Shown here piece after piece: positions 1-8,529 of a stretch of 64,000 nucleotides of DNA. The position numbers and the translations under genes were made by a program. Source of the DNA: Streptomyces sp. NBC_00576 (GTDB lineage Bacteria > Actinomycetota > Actinomycetes > Streptomycetales > Streptomycetaceae); contig NZ_CP107780.1 in NCBI RefSeq assembly GCF_036345175.1, positions 186,001 through 250,000 of the forward strand, in the 5' to 3' direction. The notes beneath the pieces are model-generated. The model had not been told where the DNA came from. It searched no databases and saw only the letters and a list, made by a program, of their open reading frames with translations. Each line of letters begins with the position of its first letter. The stretch's first letter is position 1.

Positions 1-11
1 AGGTCTGAGGC

Positions 12-1649
12 ATGGACGTGTCCATCGGCACCATCTGGGAGGCGGTCTCCCGGACGCTGCCCGATGCCGTCGCCGTTGCCGAGCCCGGTCGTGAGACCAC
101 CTACCGGGAGTTCGACGAGCGCGCGTCACGGCTGGCCGCGGCACTGGAGAGGGCCGGGGTAGGGGAGGGCGACACCGTGGCCTGTTACCTGTACAACGGA
201 GCCGCCTACCTGGAGACCGTCTTCGCCGCCTTCAAACTCGGCGCCGTGCCGGTGAACGCCAACTACCGCTACACCGGTGAGGAGCTCTCCGAACTCCTCG
301 CCGACGCCGACGCGGCCGCGCTCGTCTTCAGCGGCGCCCTGGCCGACCGGGTCACGCACGCCGCCGGTCACGTGCCCACCCTGAAGCTGCTCGTGCGAGC
401 GGGCGATCCGCCGGCCGACGGCCCTGCCGGGCCCGACGTGCCCGAGCTGGAGGACCTGCTGGCGGCGCACGCACCACGTGCGCCGCGGTCGCGGCCCGGT
501 TCGGACCGGCTCTTCATGTACACCGGCGGGACCACGGGTAGACCGAAGGGCGTGGTGTGGCGACAGAGCGATCTTCTGCACTCCCTCGTGGTCCCGATCT
601 TCCACCCGCTCGGTGTCACCGACCTCCCGGCGACCCTCGACGAGGCCGTGGCGATCGCGACCGAGGCCCACCACGGGGGCCGCGCGCCGATCACCATGCC
701 CGTCGTGCCGCTGATGCACGCCACCGGACTGTTCAACACCATGGGCGCCCTGATGACGGGAGGCCGGGCTGTCACGGCGCGGCCGGGGGGTCTCGACCCG
801 GAACACGTCTGGCGCACGATCGCCGAGCAGCGGGTCGACACCTTCATCGTCGCGGGCAACGCCGTGTGCCGACCGCTCGTCGACGAACTCGTCCGTGCGG
901 AACAGACCGGGACGCCGTACGACCTGCGCTCCGTGCGCAGGATCCTCAGCTCCGGCACCGCTCTCAGCGATCCGCTCAAGATGGCACTGCACGAACGTGC
1001 CGACGTCACGGTCATCGACGCCATCGCGTCGAGCGAAGGGGGCCCTTTCGCCTTCGCGATCACCTCGTCGGTACGAGATCTGCCGGCCCGCTTCTTCCCC
1101 GTATCCGCGACACGCGTGATCGGCACGGACGACCGCTTCGTCGAACCCGGCAGCGACGAAACCGGGTATCTCGCCTACCGCGGGCCCATGCCGCTCGGCT
1201 ACTACAAGGACACCGAGAAGAGCGCGACGACGTTCCGCACCATCGACGGGGTCCGGTACGCGATCGCCGGAGACCTCGCCCGACTCGAGGCCGACGGCGC
1301 GATCCGTTTCCTCGGGCGCGGCTCAGGCGTGATCAACACGGGCGGGGAGAAGGTGCACCCCCAGGAAGTCGAGAGCGTCCTGCTCACGCACCCCGGTGTG
1401 ACCGACTGTGTCGTCGTCGGCGTCCCCGACGAGACCTGGGGCGAGCGGGTGGCAGCCGTCGTCGCGGTCCCGCCGGGCACCGCCGTCACCGGCGAGGAAC
1501 TGCGCGACTGGGCCCGGCGGAGCCTCGCCGGCTACAAGGTGCCGCGTTCTGTCGTCCTCACGGATGCCCTGCCCCGGACGCCGACCGGCAAGCTCGAAGT
1601 CGCTTGGGCCAGGAAGACGGCCCAGGACTCCGACGCGGCCGCAACCTGA
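12..1649 (+). CDS. Acyl-CoA synthetase (AMP-dependent ligase)
   Basis: A 545-residue member of the ANL superfamily that would activate a carboxylic acid to its CoA thioester through an acyl-adenylate. The P-loop-like A3 motif YTGGTTGRPKG lies at residues 170-180. The C-terminal domain ends with LPRTPTGKLEV, whose lysine (about residue 528) is the usual catalytic lysine of the family. The length is normal. It is the first gene of a plus-strand run of aromatic-degradation genes, so an aromatic or aryl-propenoic acid is a likely substrate (inference), though fatty acids cannot be excluded. Its start lies only 11 bases from the window edge, so upstream operon genes may be missing. Confidence 0.88.
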   Translation: MDVSIGTIWEAVSRTLPDAVAVAEPGRETTYREFDERASRLAAALERAGVGEGDTVACYLYNGAAYLETVFAAFKLGAVPVNANYRYTGEELSELLADADAAALVFSGALADRVTHAAGHVPTLKLLVRAGDPPADGPAGPDVPELEDLLAAHAPRAPRSRPGSDRLFMYTGGTTGRPKGVVWRQSDLLHSLVVPIFHPLGVTDLPATLDEAVAIATEAHHGGRAPITMPVVPLMHATGLFNTMGALMTGGRAVTARPGGLDPEHVWRTIAEQRVDTFIVAGNAVCRPLVDELVRAEQTGTPYDLRSVRRILSSGTALSDPLKMALHERADVTVIDAIASSEGGPFAFAITSSVRDLPARFFPVSATRVIGTDDRFVEPGSDETGYLAYRGPMPLGYYKDTEKSATTFRTIDGVRYAIAGDLARLEADGAIRFLGRGSGVINTGGEKVHPQEVESVLLTHPGVTDCVVVGVPDETWGERVAAVVAVPPGTAVTGEELRDWARRSLAGYKVPRSVVLTDALPRTPTGKLEVAWARKTAQDSDAAAT

Positions 1650-1695
1650 CGCTCGCCCGAGACATTCTCCTCTTCCGCAAGCCCAAGGAGCCCCG

Positions 1696-2445
1696 ATGCC
1701 CCCCAACACCTCCAGCCCGTCCGAAGGGTCGTTGCTGGTGATCAGCGCCCACGCCGGCGACTTCGTCTGGCGGGCCGGCGGCGCCATCGCGCTGGCCGCC
1801 GAACGCGGGCAGCGTGCCAAGGTGCTGTGCCTGAGCTTCGGTGAGCGCGGGGAGTCGGCCCGCGCCTGGCGGGACGGCCTCGGCCTCGGCGAGATCAAGG
1901 AGCTGCGCCGCACGGAGGCTTCGAGCGCCGCCGCGGCGCTGGGTGCGGAGATCGAGTTCCTGGACGCCGGGGACTACCCACTTATCGAAACGCCTGAGCT
2001 GGTGGACCGCATCGTCCGGGTCTACCGCGAGGTCGACCCCGCCGTCGTACTCACCCACCCGCCGGCCGACCCGTACAACGGCGACCACCCGGCGGCCTCC
2101 CGCATGGCGCTCCAGGCACGCGTACTCGCCCAGGCGATCGGCTACGAGGCCCCCGGTGAGCCCCTCGGCGCACCCCCGGTGTTCTTCTTCGAGCCGCACC
2201 AGCCGGAGCAGTGCGACTTCAAGCCGAACGTCCTGCTGGACATCACCTCCGTCTTCGACAGGAAGCGCAAGGCGATGGAGTGCCTGGCCGCCCAGCAGCA
2301 CATGTGGGACTACTACACCGACCTCGCCAAGCGCCGGGGCGTACAACTGAAGCGGAACACCGGCCCGAACCTGGGCCTGACACACGCGACCATGGCCGAG
2401 GCATACGTACGGCTCTACCCTGAGGCGACAGGGACCCTGGCGTGA
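1696..2445 (+). CDS. PIG-L/LmbE-family protein, GalB-like 4-oxalomesaconate hydratase candidate
   Basis: A 249-residue PIG-L-fold metal enzyme. The start is ATG at 1696, preceded by AAGGAG at 1685-1690. The usual AHPDD metal motif is here SAHAGD (His19, Asp22), and a second metal site is seen in HPPADPYNGDHP. Most PIG-L proteins are N-deacetylases, but GalB of the gallate and protocatechuate 4,5-cleavage pathway belongs to this fold and hydrates 4-oxalomesaconate. The LigAB-type dioxygenase genes at the end of the same operon make the GalB role the best guess. The alternative is a deacetylase. The last bases overlap the next gene by four nucleotides, indicating translational coupling. Confidence 0.7.
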   Translation: MPPNTSSPSEGSLLVISAHAGDFVWRAGGAIALAAERGQRAKVLCLSFGERGESARAWRDGLGLGEIKELRRTEASSAAAALGAEIEFLDAGDYPLIETPELVDRIVRVYREVDPAVVLTHPPADPYNGDHPAASRMALQARVLAQAIGYEAPGEPLGAPPVFFFEPHQPEQCDFKPNVLLDITSVFDRKRKAMECLAAQQHMWDYYTDLAKRRGVQLKRNTGPNLGLTHATMAEAYVRLYPEATGTLA

Positions 2446-2771
2446 CGGCGGAGGCGGCAGAGAGCGCGGAGACAGCGGAGACAGCGGAGAGCACCGTGAA
2501 GCAGTCCGGGGTGACCCACGTCTGGGTTCCCTTCCGCGACACGTCCCTCTACGTGGCCTTCCCGGACGGAGCCGACGGGACGCCGGGCCTGCAAGCCCTT
2601 CTGGCCGGTGCCCTGTCGCGGGGCGACGTCACCCGGGACTCCCGCTACGGCGAGCCGTTGTGGCGCGTCGACGCCCGTGACCTGCACACCGTGGTCGAGG
2701 CCTTGTGGAGCACCAGCCGCCCGGTGCGGATCCACCTCGACCAGTCCCCCGCGGACCGCACGGCCGACTGA
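2442..2771 (+). CDS. Small operon protein of unknown function
   Basis: A 109-residue soluble protein starting with GTG in a GTGA overlap with the preceding GalB-like gene, so the two are probably co-translated. The N-terminal 20 residues are repeats of Ala/Glu/Ser/Thr and look unstructured. The remainder has mixed alpha/beta character (segments THVWVPFRDTSLYVAF and EPLWRVDARDLHTVVEALW). No signal peptide, membrane segment or cysteine cluster is visible and I do not recognise the family. Its place inside the aromatic operon suggests a subunit, chaperone or small isomerase for that pathway, which is only inference from position. Confidence 0.6.
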   Translation: MTAEAAESAETAETAESTVKQSGVTHVWVPFRDTSLYVAFPDGADGTPGLQALLAGALSRGDVTRDSRYGEPLWRVDARDLHTVVEALWSTSRPVRIHLDQSPADRTAD

Positions 2772-2935
2772 CCCGCGACGGATGACGTATCCCGGCCATG
2801 ACCATGTGCCGCCGGGCTCCGGTCATCCGAGCGATGACCCCGCGTTCCACGCCACATAGCGTCGATCGCGTACCCCTGCCCCCCTGGCCGACCGCGGTCG
2901 CGACGATCCGACCGGCAGTGCTGAGGAGATGATCG

Positions 2936-3991
2936 ATGACGGACCCGTCAGCCGCTGTCCTGGACACGCTCACCACCACCGAAGCCGGAACCGCCTCGCG
3001 GCACGAGGCCGGATTCGACGGCACCCTTGTCGTACTGTCCCGGCGGAACGTGGCGGCCGGAGTCGTGTCACTCGAACTCGGGCCGCGCTCCGGCGAAGGG
3101 GAGGGGGGAGGTGAAGGGGAAGGCGAACCTCTGCCGGCCTGGCGGCCGGGAGCGCACATCGACGTCGTCCTGCCCACGGGCATCACCCGGCAGTACTCGC
3201 TCTGCGGACCGGCGGGACACACCTCACGGTGGCGCATCGCGGTGCTGCGGGAGCCCGACGGACGCGGCGGATCGCAGTGGATCCACGACAACGTCCACGA
3301 GGGAACCGAACTCCGGGTGCGCGGTCCGCGCAACAACTTCCCGCTGCGACCCGCGGCGCGCTACCTGTTCGTCGGCGGCGGCATCGGCATCACCCCGCTG
3401 CTCCCGATGATCGCCGAGGCCGAGGCGGCGGGGGCCGACTGGTCCCTGCTCTACGGCGGCCGGACGCACGCGTCCATGGCGTTCCTGCCCGAACTGGAGC
3501 CGTACGGCGAGCGCGTCGACGTACGGCCGCAGGACCAGCACGGACTGCCCGATCTCGCCGGCTTCCTCGGCGATCCCGACCCTTCCGCCCTCGTCTACTG
3601 CTGCGGCCCGGCAGGGCTGATCGACGCGGTCGAGGCGCGCTGCGCGAGCTGGCCGGCGGGGTCCCTGAACGTGGAGCGGTTCGCCGCGGTGACCGGGCAG
3701 CAGCCCGTCGGCGGCGAGAACAACCCACCGATCGAGGTCGAGCTGCGGGCATCCGGAATGACGCTGACCGTTCCGCCGCAGCTGTCGGTCCTCAAGGCCG
3801 TGGAGCATGCCGGCGTTCCGGTTCTGTCCTCCTGCGAGGAAGGCATCTGCGGTTCCTGCGAGACCGCTGTCATCGAGGGCGAGATCGACCACCGCGACTC
3901 CCTGCTCACCGAGGACGAGCGGGCCGCGGGCGACACGATGCTGATCTGCGTCTCCCGTGCGCGCGGCGGACGTCTCGTCCTGGACCTCTGA
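2936..3991 (+). CDS. VanB-type ferredoxin reductase (FMN/NAD, 2Fe-2S) of a Rieske oxygenase
   Basis: A 351-residue phthalate-dioxygenase-reductase-like protein. It contains RQYSLCG for flavin binding, GGGIGITPLLPMI for the nicotinamide nucleotide, and a C-terminal plant-type 2Fe-2S domain with Cys300, Cys305, Cys308 and Cys338 (C-x4-C-x2-C-x29-C). This domain order is that of vanillate demethylase reductase VanB. It would pass electrons from NAD(P)H to the oxygenase encoded next. There is an unusual Gly/Glu-rich insert near residues 53-66 (EGEGGGEGEGE), encoded by a GGGGAGG-like repeat at about 3098-3128. The gap to the previous gene is 164 bases, so an internal promoter is possible. Confidence 0.85.
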   Translation: MTDPSAAVLDTLTTTEAGTASRHEAGFDGTLVVLSRRNVAAGVVSLELGPRSGEGEGGGEGEGEPLPAWRPGAHIDVVLPTGITRQYSLCGPAGHTSRWRIAVLREPDGRGGSQWIHDNVHEGTELRVRGPRNNFPLRPAARYLFVGGGIGITPLLPMIAEAEAAGADWSLLYGGRTHASMAFLPELEPYGERVDVRPQDQHGLPDLAGFLGDPDPSALVYCCGPAGLIDAVEARCASWPAGSLNVERFAAVTGQQPVGGENNPPIEVELRASGMTLTVPPQLSVLKAVEHAGVPVLSSCEEGICGSCETAVIEGEIDHRDSLLTEDERAAGDTMLICVSRARGGRLVLDL

Positions 3992-4056
3992 CTCTCCGCA
4001 CCCGCATGACGAGACCTCATGAGAAGAGACCTCATGAAGAGAGAGGAGCTGCCGCC

Positions 4057-5118
4057 ATGTCCCAACATGTGCGCAACGGCTGGTACTTGGGAGCCTGGTC
4101 CCACGAAATCGGCCGGACGCTCAAGCAGCGCTGGATCACGGACATGCCGGTCTGCTTCTATCGGCTGCCCGACCAGACCGTCACCGCCGTCGAAGACCGC
4201 TGCCCCCACCGCAAGTACCCCTTGTCGCTGGGTCACTTGGACGACGAGGGCACACTCCAGTGCGACTACCACGGCTATCGCTTCGACGGCCGGGGCGCGT
4301 GCGTCGGGGTCGCCGAGCAGACCGACCGGCCCAAGGCGGCACTGCGCCGGTTCCCACTGGTCGAGCGGGACGGCGCGATATGGATCTGGCCCGGCGACCC
4401 GGAGCTGGCCGACGAGAGCCTCCTGCCCGACACGTCGTGGCTGAACGATCCCGGGTGGACCCATGTGCACGGCGTCGTACCGCTGAAGGCCCGGCACCTG
4501 CTGCTCCTGGAAAACCTGCTCGATCTCACCCACGAGACGTTCCTGCACCCGACGAGCATCGGCAACGCCGCCGTCGCCGCCACCCCGATCGACGTGACCG
4601 TGGACGGCGACCGAGTCGGCTTCAGCCGCCGCATGACCGGCATCGAGGCTCCTCCCTTCTACGAGAAGTCCTGCGGTCTGACCTCGCCGGTGGACCGCTG
4701 GCAGGACGGCGAGTTCCACCCCCCGGGGGTCTTCATCCTCCACATCCGCGTGGCGGCCACCGGCACAGAGGAACCGGAGGGCTTCCACATGCGGGTGCTG
4801 TACGGGATGACGCCCGCGCGCGGCAACGAGACGCACGACTTCTACGCCCTGGGTCGCGACTACCTCATCGACGACGAGGAGCTGACGACGTTCCAGCACG
4901 AGCAGCAGCTCGCCGTGATGCAGGAGGACGTCGACGCCCTGGAGGCCCAGGAGTTGATGTACGCCACCGACCCCGGCGGCACCGCCGAGTCCAGCATCAA
5001 GTCCGACCTCGCCGCGCTCCGCGGTCGCCGCTCGCTGATGAAGATGCTCGCCCGCGAACAGCACGGCCAACCCGGACAGCAGGGCGACCGCACTGCCCGC
5101 CCCACGGAGTCCGTATGA
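4057..5118 (+). CDS. VanA-type Rieske non-heme iron oxygenase
   Basis: A 353-residue oxygenase component. The Rieske 2Fe-2S ligands are Cys49-x-His51 and Cys69-x2-His72 (EDRCPHR and QCDYH). The mononuclear iron site is suggested by DLTHETFLH in the C-terminal half. Length and layout match VanA O-demethylases and related aromatic-acid oxygenases. The start at 4057 is supported by GAGAGGAG at 4041-4047. Upstream there is a short direct repeat containing CCTCATGA. The stop codon overlaps the next start (ATGA). With the VanB-type partner it likely demethylates or hydroxylates a methoxylated aromatic acid; the exact substrate cannot be read from the sequence. Confidence 0.82.
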   Translation: MSQHVRNGWYLGAWSHEIGRTLKQRWITDMPVCFYRLPDQTVTAVEDRCPHRKYPLSLGHLDDEGTLQCDYHGYRFDGRGACVGVAEQTDRPKAALRRFPLVERDGAIWIWPGDPELADESLLPDTSWLNDPGWTHVHGVVPLKARHLLLLENLLDLTHETFLHPTSIGNAAVAATPIDVTVDGDRVGFSRRMTGIEAPPFYEKSCGLTSPVDRWQDGEFHPPGVFILHIRVAATGTEEPEGFHMRVLYGMTPARGNETHDFYALGRDYLIDDEELTTFQHEQQLAVMQEDVDALEAQELMYATDPGGTAESSIKSDLAALRGRRSLMKMLAREQHGQPGQQGDRTARPTESV

Positions 5119-5822
5119 GCGTCTTCGTCCTGCTGCACGGAGCCTGGCACGGCGGCTGGGTCTGGCAGCGCGTGACACCGCTGCTGCGGGCGGCCGGACA
5201 CGAGGTGCACTCCCCCACGCTGACCGGGGTGAGCGACCGCGCCCATCTGCTCAGCCCCCAGGTCGGACTCGGCACGCACGTCCAGGACGTCGTGGCGCTG
5301 ATCGAGGCCCACGACGCCCGGGACGTCGTACTCGTCGGGCACAGTTACGCCGGCCAGGTCGTCACCGGCGTCGCGGACCGGATCCCGGAGCGGCTGGCGA
5401 AGCGGGTCCACCTCGACGCCTTCGTCGGCGACGACGGCGACGCGGCGATCGACCTGCTGCCCGCCCGTATCGCCGGGCACTACCGGGAGTCCGTGTCCGG
5501 ACCCGGCTTCGGCTGGCTGATTCCGGTGCGCTCGCTGAGTGTGCTCGGAGTCGAGGAGCAGGCGGACCTCGACTGGCTCGGCCCCCGGCTGACTCCGCAC
5601 CCGTGGCTGACCTACACCGAGCCACTGCGACTCACCGGCAAGGCGGACCAGGTTTCCGGTGCCTTCATCGAGTGCACCGACTGGATGCGGGTGTTCACCC
5701 CGCACGCCGAGCGGGCCGCCGCCCGCGGCTGGCCGGTCCACGAGATCGCCACCGGGCACGAGGCCATGGTCACGGCCCCCGTCGAACTGGCCGAACTGCT
5801 GCTGCGGATCGCGGCAACGTGA
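5115..5822 (+). CDS. Alpha/beta hydrolase (aromatic pathway)
   Basis: A 235-residue hydrolase starting at the ATGA overlap with the oxygenase gene. The oxyanion-hole segment LLHGAWHGGWVW is near the N-terminus, the nucleophile elbow is GHSYAG, and the likely catalytic histidine is in IATGHEAM near the C-terminus. This pattern belongs to the small esterase/hydroxynitrile-lyase-like group that includes plant salicylate esterases. In this operon it could hydrolyse an aromatic methyl ester or a lactone such as 2-pyrone-4,6-dicarboxylate. The second role is normally filled by the amidohydrolase LigI, which is absent from this window. Confidence 0.75.
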   Translation: MSVFVLLHGAWHGGWVWQRVTPLLRAAGHEVHSPTLTGVSDRAHLLSPQVGLGTHVQDVVALIEAHDARDVVLVGHSYAGQVVTGVADRIPERLAKRVHLDAFVGDDGDAAIDLLPARIAGHYRESVSGPGFGWLIPVRSLSVLGVEEQADLDWLGPRLTPHPWLTYTEPLRLTGKADQVSGAFIECTDWMRVFTPHAERAAARGWPVHEIATGHEAMVTAPVELAELLLRIAAT

Positions 5823-5845
5823 CCCGACCCCTGAGAGGACGCCGT

Positions 5846-6127
5846 ATGGAATTCCTCGTCCGTACCGAGAACACCCTGCCCCCGGACACCCCCGGCGACG
5901 TCCGCGAAGACCTGCGCACCAGCGAACGCGAACGAGCACGACAACTCCGCGAGGCAGGAATCCTCAAACGGCTGTGGCGGGTTCCGGGCCGCAACGCCAC
6001 CGTCGGCCTGTACGAGGCGTCCGATCCGGCGGAGCTGCACGACGCGCTGGTCTCGCTGCCGATGTGGAAGTGGATGGACATCACCGTGGAGGCGCTCGCC
6101 ACCCATCCGCAGGAGAAGGCGCCATGA
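5846..6127 (+). CDS. Muconolactone delta-isomerase-like protein
   Basis: A 93-residue protein of the size and pattern of the small ferredoxin-fold muconolactone isomerase family (CatC). It opens MEFLVRTENTLP, carries an arginine-rich helix (RTSERERARQLREAGILKRLWRVPG), and closes with LPMWKWMDITVEALATHP. CatC normally acts in the ortho-cleavage catechol branch, but no catechol 1,2-dioxygenase or cycloisomerase is in the window. It may instead shift a double bond in a 4,5-cleavage intermediate (inference). The gene ends with an ATGA overlap onto the SDR gene. Confidence 0.7.
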   Translation: MEFLVRTENTLPPDTPGDVREDLRTSERERARQLREAGILKRLWRVPGRNATVGLYEASDPAELHDALVSLPMWKWMDITVEALATHPQEKAP

Positions 6128-6876
6128 CCGGTCCGGACGACACCGGCCCACGGGTCGCGGTGGTCACGGGTGCCGCCGGCGGCCTCGGGCTCGCCATCGT
6201 CCGCAGACTGGCCGCGGACGGATTCAACGTCGCCGCACTGGACATCGCCGAACCGGAAGCGGACGGCACCAGCGGCTTTGCCGAAGTGCGGAGTTGGCGC
6301 TGCGATGTCAGCGATCCGGCCGCGACCCGCCAGACGGTGGAAGAGATCGCAGGGGCCTACGGCGGCGGTATCGACGTACTGGTCAACAACGCCGGCCTGC
6401 TGTCCGGCCGGGCCACTCTGCTGGAGACGACCCCGCAGGAGCTGCACCGCTTCTTCGACGTCAACGCCGTCGGCCCGCTGCTCATGGTGCAGGCGTGCGC
6501 ATCCTGGCTGCGCGAGAGCCCGTACCGGGGTCGGATCATCAATGTCGCCTCCCGCACGTTCTTCACCGGGTCGCCGGGACAGATCGCCTACGTGGCCAGC
6601 AAGGGCGCGCTCATCGGCATGACCCGGGTGATGGCGCGCGAACTGGGCGAGTACGGGATCACGGTCAACGCGGTGGCGCCCGCGCAGGTCGCGACCCCGG
6701 GGACCCGAGCCCACTCCGACGACGAGGTGTTCACCACGACCATGCGCCGGCAGGCGATCAAGGAGTTCGTCACCCCGGAGCACTTCGCGGGGCTCGTCTC
6801 CTACCTCGCCTCGCCGGACGCGGCCATGGTCACCGGCCAGACCTTCGTCTGCGACGGCGGCGGCCTCCTTCACTGA
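6124..6876 (+). CDS. SDR-family dehydrogenase
   Basis: A 250-residue classical short-chain dehydrogenase. The N-terminal cofactor motif is TGAAGGLG, the NNAG motif is present (VLVNNAGLLSG), and the catalytic pair is in YVASK, preceded by the serine in INVASR. Its start overlaps the stop of the isomerase-like gene, so it belongs to the same transcript. In a protocatechuate 4,5-cleavage route it could oxidise the ring-cleavage semialdehyde, a step textbook pathways assign to the unrelated dehydrogenase LigC. This is inference from context. Confidence 0.8.
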   Translation: MTGPDDTGPRVAVVTGAAGGLGLAIVRRLAADGFNVAALDIAEPEADGTSGFAEVRSWRCDVSDPAATRQTVEEIAGAYGGGIDVLVNNAGLLSGRATLLETTPQELHRFFDVNAVGPLLMVQACASWLRESPYRGRIINVASRTFFTGSPGQIAYVASKGALIGMTRVMARELGEYGITVNAVAPAQVATPGTRAHSDDEVFTTTMRRQAIKEFVTPEHFAGLVSYLASPDAAMVTGQTFVCDGGGLLH

Positions 6877-6933
6877 CCGGCACGACAGCACAAAGAACAA
6901 TGGAAACAAGGGAAGGGAAGGGAGAGGAACGGG

Positions 6934-7290
6934 ATGTCCAGCACCACACCCCAGGTCCCCGGCACCTACGTCTTCGACGCCGCCGAGAGCCGCCGCGGCC
7001 GAGCACTGAACCGGCTCTGCGGATCCCTGAAGGACGCCGAGAGCCGCGCGCGGTTCAAGGCCGACGAAGCCGTGTACTGCCATGCGTACGGGCTTGACGC
7101 ACAGCAGCGCGACGCCGTCCTGAGACGGGACTGGACGCGGATGATGGAGCTGGGCGGCTCCATCTTCTACATCTTCAAGCTCGCCGTGCTCGACCAGAGG
7201 TCAATGCAGTACCTCGGCGGGGTGTTCACCGGTATGACCACCGAGGAGTTCGCGGACGCGTTGAAGGCGGGAGGGCGGAGCTTTGGCTGA
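6934..7290 (+). CDS. LigA-like small subunit of an extradiol dioxygenase
   Basis: A 118-residue all-helical protein resembling the alpha subunit of protocatechuate 4,5-dioxygenase. Recognisable stretches are RGRALNRLCGSLKDAE, the tract YGLDAQQRDAVLRRDW, and the C-terminal GGVFTGMTTEEFADAL. The small subunit caps the active site of the catalytic LigB subunit. The start is ATG with GGGAGAGGA upstream (about 6918-6926). It overlaps the next gene by eight bases, as expected for subunits made in fixed ratio. Confidence 0.82.
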   Translation: MSSTTPQVPGTYVFDAAESRRGRALNRLCGSLKDAESRARFKADEAVYCHAYGLDAQQRDAVLRRDWTRMMELGGSIFYIFKLAVLDQRSMQYLGGVFTGMTTEEFADALKAGGRSFG

Positions 7291-8131
7291 GGTGATCTGG
7301 GGTCTGGCCACTTCGCACGTACCGTCGATCGGTGCGGCCATGGACCACGGGAAGACCGAGGACCCGTACTGGAAACCTCTGTTCGACGGGTACGCGCCGG
7401 CGCGGGAGTGGATGGCCCGGCACACCCCTGATGTCGCGGTCGTCATCTACAACGACCACGCCAACGCCCTGGACCTGAGCATCACCCCGACCTTCGCGCT
7501 CGGGACGGCGGAGTCGTACCGAGTGGCCGACGAGGGGTGGGGCAGCCGCCCTGTTCCGGTCGTCCGCGGCGCCCCGGAGTTCTCCGACCACCTGGTCGAG
7601 GGCCTGATAGACGCCTCCTTCGACATGGCGGTGTACCAGGAGCTCGATGTCGACCACGGGCTGACCGTGCCCCTGTCGGTGTACTGCCCGGACCCCGGGG
7701 AGAGTTGGCCGTGTGCGGTCGTTCCCCTCCTGGTGAACGTCATCCAGTACCCGCAGCCCACCGCCGCTCGGTGCCTGGCCCTCGGCCGCGCGCTCGGTGA
7801 GGCGATCCGGTCCTATCCCGAGGACCTCAAGGTCGCCGTCTTCGGCACCGGAGGCATGTCCCACCAGCTCGCGGGCGCCCGCGCGGGCCTGATCAACCAG
7901 GACTTCGACCGGATGTTCCTCGACGCGATCGAACACGACCCCGAGAAACTGGCCGCGCTGACGCGCGAGGAGTACATCCGTGAGGCCGGTTCCGAGGGCA
8001 TCGAGCTGATCATGTGGCTGATCATGCGCGGCGCGCTGGGTCCCCGGCTGCGCCGTGTGTACGAGACCTACCATGTGCCCGCGTCGAACACGGCGGCCGG
8101 GATGGTCCTGTTCGAGAACCGGGTCCCTTGA
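7283..8131 (+). CDS. LigB-like catalytic subunit of an extradiol dioxygenase (protocatechuate/gallate 4,5-cleavage type)
   Basis: A 282-residue class III extradiol dioxygenase that would open a catecholic acid ring with iron(II). The start is TTG at 7283 (peptide MAEVIWGLATSH), inside the LigA gene, with a GGAGGGCGGAG ribosome site. Candidate iron ligands at positions equivalent to Sphingomonas LigB are His12 (TSHVPS), His59 (YNDHAN) and Glu238 or Glu241 (GSEGIEL). The catalytic base is probably His194 (GGMSHQ). The protein is the last gene of the operon. Protocatechuate, gallate or 3-O-methylgallate are the plausible substrates; the sequence alone does not decide. Confidence 0.85.
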   Translation: MAEVIWGLATSHVPSIGAAMDHGKTEDPYWKPLFDGYAPAREWMARHTPDVAVVIYNDHANALDLSITPTFALGTAESYRVADEGWGSRPVPVVRGAPEFSDHLVEGLIDASFDMAVYQELDVDHGLTVPLSVYCPDPGESWPCAVVPLLVNVIQYPQPTAARCLALGRALGEAIRSYPEDLKVAVFGTGGMSHQLAGARAGLINQDFDRMFLDAIEHDPEKLAALTREEYIREAGSEGIELIMWLIMRGALGPRLRRVYETYHVPASNTAAGMVLFENRVP

Positions 8132-8132
8132 G

Positions 8133-8320
8133 TCAAGCCGCCTGTCCGCCGCCCTGCGCCCGGTCGGACAGGTCCGCCCGGTCCGCCCAGGTCTTGAGCC
8201 GGTCGGCGTAGACCTGCGGGAGCATCTGGTTGCCCTGGGTGCCGAAGAAGACCCGCAGCGGCGGGTTGTCGGAGTCGACGACCTCCAGCAGTGCCTCGCC
8301 CGCGGCTACAGGGTCGTCGG
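8133..8320 (-). pseudogene. C-terminal relic of an SDR oxidoreductase
   Basis: The minus strand encodes an uninterrupted tail beginning PDDPVAAGEALLEVVDSDNP and continuing with PLRVFFGTQGNQMLPQ to a TGA at 8133-8135. This wording is typical of the last 60 residues of short-chain oxidoreductases of the ketoreductase-like type. No Rossmann domain precedes it, so only the 3' end survives. It lies tail to tail with the LigB-like gene, separated by one base. Confidence 0.6.
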
Positions 8321-8529
8321 GCGGGCCTGTTCCGGTCGCCGGTCCTGGTGTCGTGACTCGTTCACGACGTACCCTCCCTTCCGGGCCTCACGCGGGCGGG
8401 GTCGGAGGAAGGCCTCTCCCCCGTCGGTGAACCGTCCCCTGCCCCTTTCATCCTCCGCTCCCGCGCCTCCCGCATGTCGTACGGGTCGCGGCGACGCGCC
8501 GTTGGTCGTGGTCCGCCCTACCATGGGTG

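Noticed and set aside
3595..5178. A 500-residue minus-strand frame opposite the VanA/VanB-type genes
   Set aside because: It has no recognisable domain and lies entirely opposite genes with clear Rieske and ferredoxin motifs.
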